9,947 bases of DNA from Pseudomonadota bacterium (GTDB taxonomy: Bacteria > Pseudomonadota > Gammaproteobacteria > Xanthomonadales > Rhodanobacteraceae), in the NCBI GenBank assembly GCA_021777635.1, contig JAJYDI010000071.1:1-9947 (forward strand), in the 5' to 3' direction. Position numbers and translations under genes: made by a program. The number at the start of each line of letters is the position of its first letter. Position 1 is the stretch's first letter. The notes beneath the pieces are model-generated. The model saw nothing but the letters and a program-made list of their open reading frames with translations, was not told the origin of the DNA and searched no databases. Below, one piece after another: positions 1 through 7,551 of the stretch.

Positions 1-1
1 G

Positions 2-511
2 GCGATGGACAGCGCGGACCAGCCTGCGCGCGCGCTGTCCAACAGCGCAGGCTCGGTGCTCGACCCGATCGTCGCCATCCGCTGCCGCATCACCCTCGAT
101 CCCGAGCAATCGGCGCTGGTCGATCTGGTCACCGGTGTGGGTGATAGCCGCGACGCCTGCCTGCACCTGATTGAAAAATACCGCGACCGGCATCTGGCCG
201 ACCGCGTGTTCGATCTGGCCTGGACGCATAGCCAGGTGATGCTGCGCCAGCTCAACACCAGCCAGGTGGACGCGCAGTTGTACGAAGAATGGCCGCCGGC
301 CTGCTGTATGCCAACGCGTCCCTGCGCGCCGAGGCCGGCATCCTGCGCGCCAACCGGCGTGGCCAGTCAGGCTTGTGGGGCCAGGCCATTTCCGGCGACC
401 TGCCCATCGTGCTGCTGCACATCGCCGACCCGGCGAATATCGAACTGGTGCGGCAACTGGTGCAGGCGCATGCCTACTGGCGGCTCAAAGGCCTGGCGGT
501 GGATCTGGTGA
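2..511 (+). CDS. ndvB: Cyclic beta-glucan synthase (NdvB/ChvB-like), upstream fragment, 5'-partial and frameshifted
   Basis: This is the frame open from the left window edge. The ATG at 5 is only an internal methionine (the codon before it is GCG), so the gene starts upstream of the window. The residues up to about position 288 read like the end of the sugar-binding beta-sandwich region that precedes the GH94 part of NdvB/ChvB: VLDPIVAIRCRI, VDLVTGVGDSRDA, LIEKYRDRHLADRVFDLA, then DAQLYE. After that the same frame becomes Cys/Pro/Arg-rich nonsense to the stop at 511, while the expected continuation (AAGLLYANASLRAE) is found in the frame beginning at 289. The true homology of this fragment therefore ends near 288. 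One missing base in the GAAGAATGG stretch explains the break. The family synthesises cyclic beta-1,2-glucan at the inner membrane for the periplasm. Family assignment is from remembered family features; the N-terminal glycosyltransferase part lies outside the window. Confidence 0.7.
   Translation, partial: AMDSADQPARALSNSAGSVLDPIVAIRCRITLDPEQSALVDLVTGVGDSRDACLHLIEKYRDRHLADRVFDLAWTHSQVMLRQLNTSQVDAQLYEEWPPACCMPTRPCAPRPASCAPTGVASQACGARPFPATCPSCCCTSPTRRISNWCGNWCRRMPTGGSKAWRWIW
281..294 (+). other. Apparent single-base-deletion frameshift in the glucan synthase gene
   Basis: The upstream frame reads Leu-Tyr-Glu-Glu-Trp across TACGAAGAATGG; homology then resumes one frame back as Met-Ala-Ala-Gly-Leu-Leu-Tyr from the ATG at 289. 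One extra base around 284-289 would restore a continuous family-like Tyr-Glu-(Arg/Asp)-Met-Ala reading. A -1 ribosomal slip would have the same effect, but there is no heptameric slippery run here, so programmed frameshifting is unlikely. Either a real mutation or an assembly/read error fits. Confidence 0.7.
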
Positions 512-3276
512 TCTGGAACGAGGACCACGCCGGCTACCGGCAGCAACTGCAGGACCAGATCATGGGGCTGATTTCTTCCGGTGTGGAAGCCAGTCTGGTC
601 GACCGTCCCAGTGGTATTTTCGTGCGCCCGGCGCAGCAGATTTCCAACGAAGACCGCATCCTGGTGCAGTCCGCCGCGCGCGTGGTGCTGAGCGACAGCC
701 GGGGCACACTGGCCGAGCAAGTCGGGCGCCGACGCCTGCAAAAGCAGCCCGAAACCTTGCTGCCGGCGCGCACGCGACCGCTGGAATCCAATCACCCGGG
801 CGACACGCCGGTCACCGCTGCACCTGCCGATGCGCTGTTGCTGGACAATCCCTGTGGCGGCTTCAGCGTCGATGGCCGCGAGTATGTGATCGACCTGGCT
901 GCGGGACAGAACACCCCCGCGCCATGGGCCAACGTTCTGGCCAATGCGCAGTTCGGCACGGTGATCTCGGAGAGCGGCGGCGCCTACACTTGGGGCGAGA
1001 ACGCGCACGAATTCCGCCTCACGCCATGGCACAACGACCCGGTGACCGACGCCAGCGGCGAAGCCCTGTATGTGCGCGACGAAGAGAACGGCCATTCCTG
1101 GTCGCCCACGCCGCTGCCCCGGCGTGGCGAAGGCGCGTATCGCACCCGCCACGGCTTCGGCTACAGCGTGTTCGAGCACAGCGAGGACGGCATCCGCACC
1201 GAGTTGTGGGTGTATGTGGCGCTGGACGCGGCGGTGAAGTTCTCGGTGCTGAAGGTGCGCAATGTCTCCGGGCGCGCGCGTCGCCTGTCGGCGACCGGCT
1301 ATGTCGAATGGGTGCTCGGCGATCTGCGTGAGAAAACCGCCATGCATGTGGTCACCGAGTCCGACCCGGTGACCGGCGCCTTGTTTGCGCGCAATGCCTA
1401 CAACACCGAATTCGCCGGTCGCGTGGCGTTTTTCGATGTCGACAACCCAGCGCGCAGCGTGACCGGCGACCGCAGCGAATTCCTTGGCCGCAACGGCAGC
1501 CTGCGCAACCCGGCGGCCATGCGCCACGCACGACTGTCAGGCCAGGTCGGCGCGGCGCTGGACCCGTGCGCGGCCATCCAGATTCCATTCGATCTGGGTG
1601 CCGGCGACACGCGAGAAATCATCTTCCGCCTGGGCGTCGCCGACAGCCCCAAGGCCGCCGGCGCGCTGGTGCAGCGCTGTCGCGGCCCGGGCACCGCGGC
1701 CACCACGCTCGACGCCGTGCGCGAGCACTGGCGCAGCACGCTGGGCGCGGTGCAAGCGCGCACACCTGACCCTGCGCTGGACGTGCTGGTCAACGGCTGG
1801 CTGCTGTACCAGGTGATTGCCTGCCGCTTCCTCGCGCGCAGCGGCTACTACCAGTCGGGCGGCGCCATCGGCTTCCGCGACCAGTTGCAGGACGCCATGG
1901 CGATGATCCACGCCCGGCCCGATGCCGTGCGCCAGCATCTGCTGCTGTGCGCGGCGCACCAGTTTAGCGCGGGCGACGTGCAGCACTGGTGGCACCCGCC
2001 GCTTGACCGCGGCGTGCGCACGCGCTGCTCCGACGATTACCTGTGGCTGCCGCTATGCGTCAGCCGCTACGTGCAGATCACCGGCGACCACGGCGTGCTC
2101 GACGAGATCGTGCCTTATCTGGAAGGCCGTGCCGTCAACCTCGACGAAGAAGCCTATTACGACCGCCCCACGCGTTCGGAGCGACGTGAGTCGCTCTACC
2201 AGCACTGCGTGCGTGCCATCGAGCACAGCATGCCGCGCGGCGCGCATGGTCTGCCGCTGATGGGCACGGGCGACTGGAACGACGGCATGAACCGCGTCGG
2301 CGACCAGGGCCGCGGTGAAAGCGTCTGGCTCGGTTTCTTCCTGCACGACGTATTGCGTCGCTTCGTGCCACTGGCGCAGGCGCGAAGCGACGTCGCGTTC
2401 GCCGCGCGCTGCGAATCGATGGCTACTGCGCTGCGCAGCAACCTCGATCAGCATGGCTGGGATGGCGCCTGGTATCGCCGTGCCTACTTCGACGACGGCA
2501 CGCCGCTGGGTACGGCGGACGGTGCGGAATGCCGGATCGACGCCATCGCGCAGAGCTGGGCCGTGCTGTCCGGCGCTGCCGATACGAGCCGCCAGCGGCA
2601 GGCGATGGAAGCGCTCGACCAGCGTCTGGTGCGCCGCGACGCCAAGCTGGTGCAATTGCTCGACCCACCGTTCGACCACACCCCGCTCGATCCCGGCTAC
2701 ATCAAGGGCTATGTGCCCGGCGTGCGCGAGAATGGCGGCCAGTACACGCACGCGGCCGTGTGGGCGGCAATGGCCTTCGCGGAACTCGGCGACGCCGCGC
2801 GCGCCTGGGAACTGCTGGGCATGATCAACCCGGTCCACCATGCGCGCAGTGCCGCCGACATCGAGCGCTACAAGGTCGAGCCTTATGTCATGACCGCTGA
2901 CGTGTACGCCGCCCCGCAGCATGTGGGACGCGGCGGCTGGAGCTGGTACACCGGCTCGGCCGGCTGGATGTACCGCCTGATCGTGGAGTCACTGCTCGGT
3001 CTGCGCCGCGAGGGCACGCTACTGCGCATCGTCCCGGTCATCCCCGCCGACTGGCATTTCTTCGAGCTGGATTACCGTTACCGCAGCACCAGCTACCACA
3101 TCATCGTACTGCAGTCGGGCGCTGGCGACCTCAACGAGTTGCGCCTGGATGGCGTGATTCAGGAACCAGCAGGCATCGTGCTGCAAGACGACGGTCTGGA
3201 ACATCGGGTCGAGTTCCGTCAACGACGCGAAACGAGCAGTTCGCGAAACCCGGCACGCATGTCGCAGTCGAAGTAA
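289..3276 (+). CDS. ndvB: Cyclic beta-glucan synthase (NdvB/ChvB-like) C-terminal part with GH94 phosphorylase-type domain
   Basis: 995 codons from an ATG that is almost certainly internal: there is no Shine-Dalgarno at proper spacing and the preceding domain continues upstream in another frame. Residues about 1-180 carry GQSGLWGQAISGDLPIVLL, typical of the linker before the second carbohydrate-binding region in NdvB. Residues about 180-480 resemble the GH94 N-terminal beta-sandwich (CGGFSVDGREYVI, YTWGENAHEFRLTPW). The (alpha/alpha)6 domain follows with RDQLQD at 530-535, GDWNDGMN at 661-668, YTHAAVWA from 819 and GGWSWYTGSAGWMYR from 882. In characterised GH94 phosphorylases the GDWND-type motif supplies the general-acid aspartate and the late Gly/Ser motif contacts phosphate. 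In cyclic glucan synthases this domain trims chains by phosphorolysis and so sets ring size. All key motifs are intact here. The alternative is a stand-alone GH94 enzyme, but the upstream NdvB-like sequence argues against it. The frameshift near 288 makes the full gene a probable pseudogene, unless it is a sequence error. Confidence 0.85.
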   Translation: MAAGLLYANASLRAEAGILRANRRGQSGLWGQAISGDLPIVLLHIADPANIELVRQLVQAHAYWRLKGLAVDLVIWNEDHAGYRQQLQDQIMGLISSGVEASLVDRPSGIFVRPAQQISNEDRILVQSAARVVLSDSRGTLAEQVGRRRLQKQPETLLPARTRPLESNHPGDTPVTAAPADALLLDNPCGGFSVDGREYVIDLAAGQNTPAPWANVLANAQFGTVISESGGAYTWGENAHEFRLTPWHNDPVTDASGEALYVRDEENGHSWSPTPLPRRGEGAYRTRHGFGYSVFEHSEDGIRTELWVYVALDAAVKFSVLKVRNVSGRARRLSATGYVEWVLGDLREKTAMHVVTESDPVTGALFARNAYNTEFAGRVAFFDVDNPARSVTGDRSEFLGRNGSLRNPAAMRHARLSGQVGAALDPCAAIQIPFDLGAGDTREIIFRLGVADSPKAAGALVQRCRGPGTAATTLDAVREHWRSTLGAVQARTPDPALDVLVNGWLLYQVIACRFLARSGYYQSGGAIGFRDQLQDAMAMIHARPDAVRQHLLLCAAHQFSAGDVQHWWHPPLDRGVRTRCSDDYLWLPLCVSRYVQITGDHGVLDEIVPYLEGRAVNLDEEAYYDRPTRSERRESLYQHCVRAIEHSMPRGAHGLPLMGTGDWNDGMNRVGDQGRGESVWLGFFLHDVLRRFVPLAQARSDVAFAARCESMATALRSNLDQHGWDGAWYRRAYFDDGTPLGTADGAECRIDAIAQSWAVLSGAADTSRQRQAMEALDQRLVRRDAKLVQLLDPPFDHTPLDPGYIKGYVPGVRENGGQYTHAAVWAAMAFAELGDAARAWELLGMINPVHHARSAADIERYKVEPYVMTADVYAAPQHVGRGGWSWYTGSAGWMYRLIVESLLGLRREGTLLRIVPVIPADWHFFELDYRYRSTSYHIIVLQSGAGDLNELRLDGVIQEPAGIVLQDDGLEHRVEFRQRRETSSSRNPARMSQSK

Positions 3277-3392
3277 AGTGACCCGCTTGGAGCTTTCGGA
3301 AATCGGCCGTCCGGGCGCGCCACCCAACTGTTCCAGCATATCCGCCAGCGCGCGGCAGGCGCAGCGCCTCGGCGATCTGGTACACCACCGGG
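3277..3392 (-). pseudogene. Possible decayed gene remnant in the convergent spacer
   Basis: This short stretch lies between two gene ends. Read on the minus strand directly after the Fe-S carrier stop, one frame gives VVYQIAEALRLPRA (GTG at 3388) and the next frame gives RALADMLEQLGGAPGRPISESSK. Together they look like one amphipathic helical, codon-biased sequence split by a frameshift around 3350, perhaps the tail of a helix-turn-helix or other helical protein. The first half has the G/C third positions typical of coding DNA here. I do not recognise a family, and chance ORF structure in GC-rich DNA is a live alternative. No intrinsic terminator is visible for either converging gene. Confidence 0.2.
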
Positions 3393-3728
3393 TCAGGCGA
3401 CCGGTTCGACGGTGAAGCTCTCGCCGCAGCCGCAGGCGCCGGTGGCCTGCGGATTGTGGAAGGCGAAGCTGGCGTTGAGTCCTTCGCGACGAAAGTCGAT
3501 CACGGTGCCGTCCACCAGCGGCAGACTGGCAGCGGCGACCACGACGCGCACGCCGTCGAGGTCGAACACGTGGTCGTCATCGCGCACCTGCCCGGCCAGA
3601 TCGACGGTGTAGGCAAAGCCGGAGCAGCCGGTGCGCTTGACACCAAAACGTACCGCCGCGGCCGCGGGCGTCTGCGCCAGGAAGGCCTGCATGCGATCGC
3701 GTGCACTGGGGGTGAGGCGGATGCTCAT
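3393..3728 (-). CDS. HesB/IscA-family A-type iron-sulfur cluster carrier
   Basis: 111 residues, the normal length for this family. The three cluster-binding cysteines are present: Cys35 in the KRTGCSGFAY motif and Cys99 and Cys101 in the CGCGESF motif near the C-terminus, at the positions I recall for E. coli IscA. Further family features are the DG-V-VVAAASLPLVDGTVIDF core and the FAFHNPQA segment. A-type carriers receive [2Fe-2S] or [4Fe-4S] clusters from the scaffold in the cytoplasm and hand them to apo-enzymes. The Glu in CGCGESF is closer to IscA/SufA than to ErpA as I remember it, but with no isc or suf genes beside it I give no symbol. It is a single gene divergent from asnS and convergent with the glucan synthase. 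No strong Shine-Dalgarno precedes the ATG at 3728. Confidence 0.92.
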   Translation of the reverse strand: MSIRLTPSARDRMQAFLAQTPAAAAVRFGVKRTGCSGFAYTVDLAGQVRDDDHVFDLDGVRVVVAAASLPLVDGTVIDFRREGLNASFAFHNPQATGACGCGESFTVEPVA

Positions 3729-3756
3729 GGGGTGGCGGGGCCGATGACGGTCTGCA

Positions 3757-3762
3757 AGTGTA
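3757..3762 (-). promoter_or_regulatory. Possible -10 box for the Fe-S carrier gene
   Basis: On the minus strand TACACT lies 28 bases upstream of the ATG at 3728 and matches four of six positions of the sigma-70 -10 consensus. No convincing -35 hexamer sits at 16-18 bases, so this is a weak candidate. Some promoter is needed in this divergent spacer because nothing is upstream for the gene to be co-transcribed with. Confidence 0.22.
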
Positions 3763-3804
3763 GTACCACGACGCGCGCCGGATCCGATGCCGCGCGCTGC
3801 ACGG

Positions 3805-3834
3805 TTCAGGGGATCGCCGGGCTTCCATTATGAT
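3805..3834 (+). promoter_or_regulatory. Candidate sigma-70 promoter for asnS
   Basis: TATGAT at 3829-3834 matches five of six -10 positions. A poor -35 candidate, TTCAGG, lies at 3805-3810 with an 18-base spacer. Transcription would start near 3840, giving a leader of about 44 bases before the asnS ATG at 3884. The out-of-place upstream ATG at 3830 falls inside the -10 box, which supports the downstream start for the protein. Confidence 0.45.
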
Positions 3835-3883
3835 CGCCAGTCCGTGGTGCCGGTATGCGGCGCCCGTGACGGAGTTTCAAGCA

Positions 3884-5284
<1,401 letters not shown>

Positions 5285-5290
5285 GCGCCG

Positions 5291-5305
5291 TGGCGGCGAC
5301 CGCCA
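5291..5305 (+). other. Small hairpin in the asnS-can gap
   Basis: TGGCGG-CGA-CCGCCA is a perfect 6-bp inverted repeat with a 3-base loop, starting 6 bases after the asnS stop. There is no run of T after it, so it is not an intrinsic terminator. It could be an RNA-processing or stability element between co-transcribed genes, or chance in GC-rich DNA. Confidence 0.3.
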
Positions 5306-5338
5306 TCCTCACCGCCCGTTCCGCGAGCACCATCCACC

Positions 5339-6004
5339 ATGAGTACTGTCTCCGATCTGCTCGAGAACAACCGCCGCTGGGCCGAGCGCCTGCATGCGAG
5401 CGACCCCGGGTTCTTCAAGCGGCTGTCGCAGCAGCAGGCGCCGAAATACCTGTGGATCGGCTGCTCCGACAGCCGCGTGCCGGCCAACGAGATCGTCGAT
5501 CTGCCGCCGGGCGAGGTGTTCGTGCACCGCAATGTCGCCAACGTCGTCGTGCACGCCGACCTCAACTGCCTGAGCGTGCTTCAGTTCGCCGTCGACGTGC
5601 TCAAGGTCGAACACGTCATGGTCGTGGGCCATTACGGCTGCGGCGGCGTGCAGGCGGTGCTGGAGGATCGCCGCGTCGGCCTGGCCGACAACTGGCTACG
5701 CCACGTCGGCGACGTGATGCACAAGCACCACGCGGCGCTGGCCGAGCTCGATCTGCCGAGCCTGCGCCATGCGCGCCTGTGCGAGCTGAACGTGATCGAG
5801 CAGGCGGTCAACGTATGCCAGACCACCACCGTGCAGGATGCCTGGGAACGCGGTCAGGCGCTGACCGTGCATGGCTGGATCTACAGCCTGTTCGACGGCC
5901 GCCTGCGCGATCTCGGCATGGACGTGGACTGTTCCGGCGCGCTGGCGGCGTCCTATGAACGGGCACAGCAGCGGCTGACCGCGGGGCTCGACTTCGGAGC
6001 CTGA
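5339..6004 (+). CDS. can: Beta-class carbonic anhydrase (type II, Can-like)
   Basis: Catalyses reversible CO2 hydration to bicarbonate in the cytoplasm, feeding carboxylases when CO2 is scarce. The 221 residues match E. coli Can in length and order: Zn ligands Cys42, Asp44 (WIGCSDSR), His98 and Cys101 (GHYGCGG), with Arg46 forming the Asp-Arg dyad. Trp39, Arg64 and Tyr182 (Tyr181 in the E. coli numbering, after a one-residue insertion) correspond to the non-catalytic bicarbonate pocket of type II enzymes, so pH- and bicarbonate-dependent allosteric closure is expected. Other conserved blocks are GEVFVHRNVAN, LNCLSVLQFAVDVL, LCELNVIEQ and HGWIY. It starts 54 bases after asnS on the same strand. 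The Shine-Dalgarno is weak, and a hairpin follows two bases after the stop. No cyanase or bicarbonate transporter is adjacent. Confidence 0.96.
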   Translation: MSTVSDLLENNRRWAERLHASDPGFFKRLSQQQAPKYLWIGCSDSRVPANEIVDLPPGEVFVHRNVANVVVHADLNCLSVLQFAVDVLKVEHVMVVGHYGCGGVQAVLEDRRVGLADNWLRHVGDVMHKHHAALAELDLPSLRHARLCELNVIEQAVNVCQTTTVQDAWERGQALTVHGWIYSLFDGRLRDLGMDVDCSGALAASYERAQQRLTAGLDFGA

Positions 6005-6005
6005 C

Positions 6006-6024
6006 GCGCCGGGCACGCCGGCGC
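6006..6024 (+). terminator. GC-rich hairpin just after can, terminator-like but without a T run
   Basis: GCGCCGG-GCACG-CCGGCGC is a perfect 7-bp stem with a 5-base loop, beginning two bases after the can stop codon. It is followed by CCCCGAG, not by thymines. It may slow polymerase or protect the 3' end of the asnS-can message, but intrinsic termination is doubtful. Confidence 0.35.
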
Positions 6025-6026
6025 CC

Positions 6027-6046
6027 CCGAGTGAGGCTAGACTCGG
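6027..6046 (+). promoter_or_regulatory. Inverted repeat ahead of the secreted-protein gene, overlapping a -10-like hexamer
   Basis: CCGAGT-GAGGCTAG-ACTCGG is a perfect 6-bp inverted repeat with an 8-base spacer, ending 26 bases before the ATG at 6073. TAGACT at 6038-6043 inside it fits the TAxxxT pattern of a -10 box, although no -35 is apparent. It could be an operator over a promoter for the downstream gene, or a second hairpin behind can. Only the symmetry is certain. Confidence 0.3.
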
Positions 6047-6072
6047 CAGCAGTCGTCGCCGGAGTCACGCCG

Positions 6073-7479
6073 ATGCCGATGCGTCCGAGCCGTGCCGTGC
6101 TGCCGCGCCTGCTGTGCATGCTGCTGGTTCTGGCCGGCGGCGCATCCGTCGCCACAGCGCAGGACTCGGCACCGACGGCGGCGCAGTGGCAAGCCGAGCA
6201 GATCACCGCCTTCAACAAGTCCGAGCGCATCTTCGACCAGGCGAAGAAGGCGCGCGGGCTGCTGGCGCAATACAAGCTGATGCGCAACGCCTACGACGGC
6301 GACAAGGGCGCAGCCTTCCACGCCATCTTCAGCCAGTATGTCAGCTGGTATCAGACCTACATCGGCGATTACGTGGCTGCCGAGCGCAGCTTCTCGATCG
6401 CGCAGCCGGCGCTGCCCGGCGATGCGCCCTCGCCGCTGGCCGATCCGCGCTGGCACGCACTGCCGGCGCTGGATGCGATCGCCGCACTGGCAAAGAACCG
6501 CAAGGCGATTTTTCTCAACGAGAATCACAGCGCGCCGATCACCCGCACCCTGACCGTGCAGCTGCTGGCGAAACTGCGCGCCGAGGGCTTCAACACCTTT
6601 GCCGCCGAGACCCTCTACAACAGCGACATGGCGGCGCTGGCCCGACGCGGCTATCCAATCGGCGCGACCGGCTTCTACACCGAGGAGCCGATCTACGCCG
6701 AGATGGTGCGCACCGCGCTCAAGCTCGGATACCGCGTGGTCGCCTACGAGGCCGAGTCCGACGCCACCGGCGATGCGCGCGAACACGAGCAGGCGCAGAA
6801 CCTCTACGATCGCGCGATCAAGGGCCACCCCGGCGCGCGCCTGGTGGTCAACGCCGGCTATGCGCACGTGCAGAAGCAGGGCGTGTACCTGGGCGGCCGG
6901 TCGATGGCCGAACACTTCATGCAGATCTCCGGCATCGATCCGCTGGTGGTCGAACAGACCATGCTGTTCGGCCACATCAACTCCGCCGACGATCAGCCGA
7001 CTTGGACGGCGGTGATCGCCGCGCTGCATCCGACGCAGCCGATCGTGTTCGAGGACGCCACCGGCAAACCCTGGTCGCTGCGCCCTGGCGCCTATGATGT
7101 CAGCGTGTTCTTCCCGCAGGAGCTGCTGGTGCGCGACCGCCCGACTTGGCTCGCCCTCGGCAACTTGCGGGACCCGTATCAGATCGGCGACGGCATGTGC
7201 ATGGGCCACTTTCCCTGCCTGATCGATGCGCGCTACCGCGACGAGGGCCCGGATTCGATTCCGGCCGACCGCCTGGTTTTCGAATGCCCCGGCGAGGTGC
7301 GCCAGCTCTGGCTGCGACCCGGGCGTTACCGGTTGAGTGCGCGCGATCGGGACGATCACGTGTTGCTACGCGAGGAGGCTCGCGTCACGCCACAAACACT
7401 GCCCGACGATGGTGCGCCGCCCAGCGCGTATCGCGAGCGCCGCTGCCCGCGCGACCAGATTCAGTCGGTCAACCAGTGA
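6073..7479 (+). CDS. Secreted protein with EreA/ChaN-like motif pattern, function unknown
   Basis: 468 residues from the ATG at 6073, chosen because GGAG at 6061-6064 is eight bases upstream and the protein then begins with a clean Sec signal peptide: MPMRPSR, hydrophobic 8-24, Ala-Thr-Ala at 27-29 before Gln-Asp. A GTG at 6031 in the same frame would bury the signal sequence. The middle of the protein has the layout of the EreA/ChaN/TraB-like fold: FLNENH (Asn149-Glu150-Asn151-His152), a helix of a small 'Leu-x-x-Glu-Gly-Phe' type, FAAETL (Glu179), VVAYEAE (Glu226, Glu228) and NAGYAHV (His265). In that broad group such Glu/His residues bind metal or haem or act in hydrolysis. The C-terminal third contains a Cys-bearing GMCMGHFPC segment and looks like beta structure. 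Function is not assignable from sequence alone. It may be separately transcribed from can. Confidence 0.75.
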   Translation: MPMRPSRAVLPRLLCMLLVLAGGASVATAQDSAPTAAQWQAEQITAFNKSERIFDQAKKARGLLAQYKLMRNAYDGDKGAAFHAIFSQYVSWYQTYIGDYVAAERSFSIAQPALPGDAPSPLADPRWHALPALDAIAALAKNRKAIFLNENHSAPITRTLTVQLLAKLRAEGFNTFAAETLYNSDMAALARRGYPIGATGFYTEEPIYAEMVRTALKLGYRVVAYEAESDATGDAREHEQAQNLYDRAIKGHPGARLVVNAGYAHVQKQGVYLGGRSMAEHFMQISGIDPLVVEQTMLFGHINSADDQPTWTAVIAALHPTQPIVFEDATGKPWSLRPGAYDVSVFFPQELLVRDRPTWLALGNLRDPYQIGDGMCMGHFPCLIDARYRDEGPDSIPADRLVFECPGEVRQLWLRPGRYRLSARDRDDHVLLREEARVTPQTLPDDGAPPSAYRERRCPRDQIQSVNQ

Positions 7480-7498
7480 GCTAAACGCGAAACAAAAA

Positions 7499-7522
7499 CC
7501 CCGGCCGAGCATCCGGCCGGGG
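7499..7522 (-). terminator. Strong Rho-independent terminator of the Lys/His/Met-rich protein gene
   Basis: A perfect 9-bp stem, CCCCGGCCG and CGGCCGGGG, encloses the loop AGCATC. On the minus strand it is followed by TTTTTGTTT (the AAACAAAAA of 7490-7498), a textbook U tract. It lies 29 bases beyond the stop of the minus-strand gene. On the plus strand only two Ts follow the stem, so it would be a weak terminator for the convergent secreted-protein gene, whose stop is 20 bases away. Confidence 0.92.
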
Positions 7523-7551
7523 TTGCCGATTGCTGCTGCGTTACGCCGTGC

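Noticed and set aside
281..294. Programmed -1 ribosomal frameshift in the glucan synthase gene
   Set aside because: No X-XXY-YYZ slippery heptamer and no obvious downstream pseudoknot; family members are read in one continuous frame.
367..1527. 386-codon open frame on the minus strand
   Set aside because: Antisense shadow of the GH94 gene; the plus strand carries clear family motifs throughout.
2053..2922. 289-codon open frame on the minus strand
   Set aside because: Antisense to the GH94 catalytic region containing GDWNDG; no start context or motif of its own.
6037..7359. 440-codon open frame on the minus strand
   Set aside because: Antisense to the secreted-protein gene, which has a ribosome binding site, signal peptide and fold-like motifs. 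The antisense frame has none of these.
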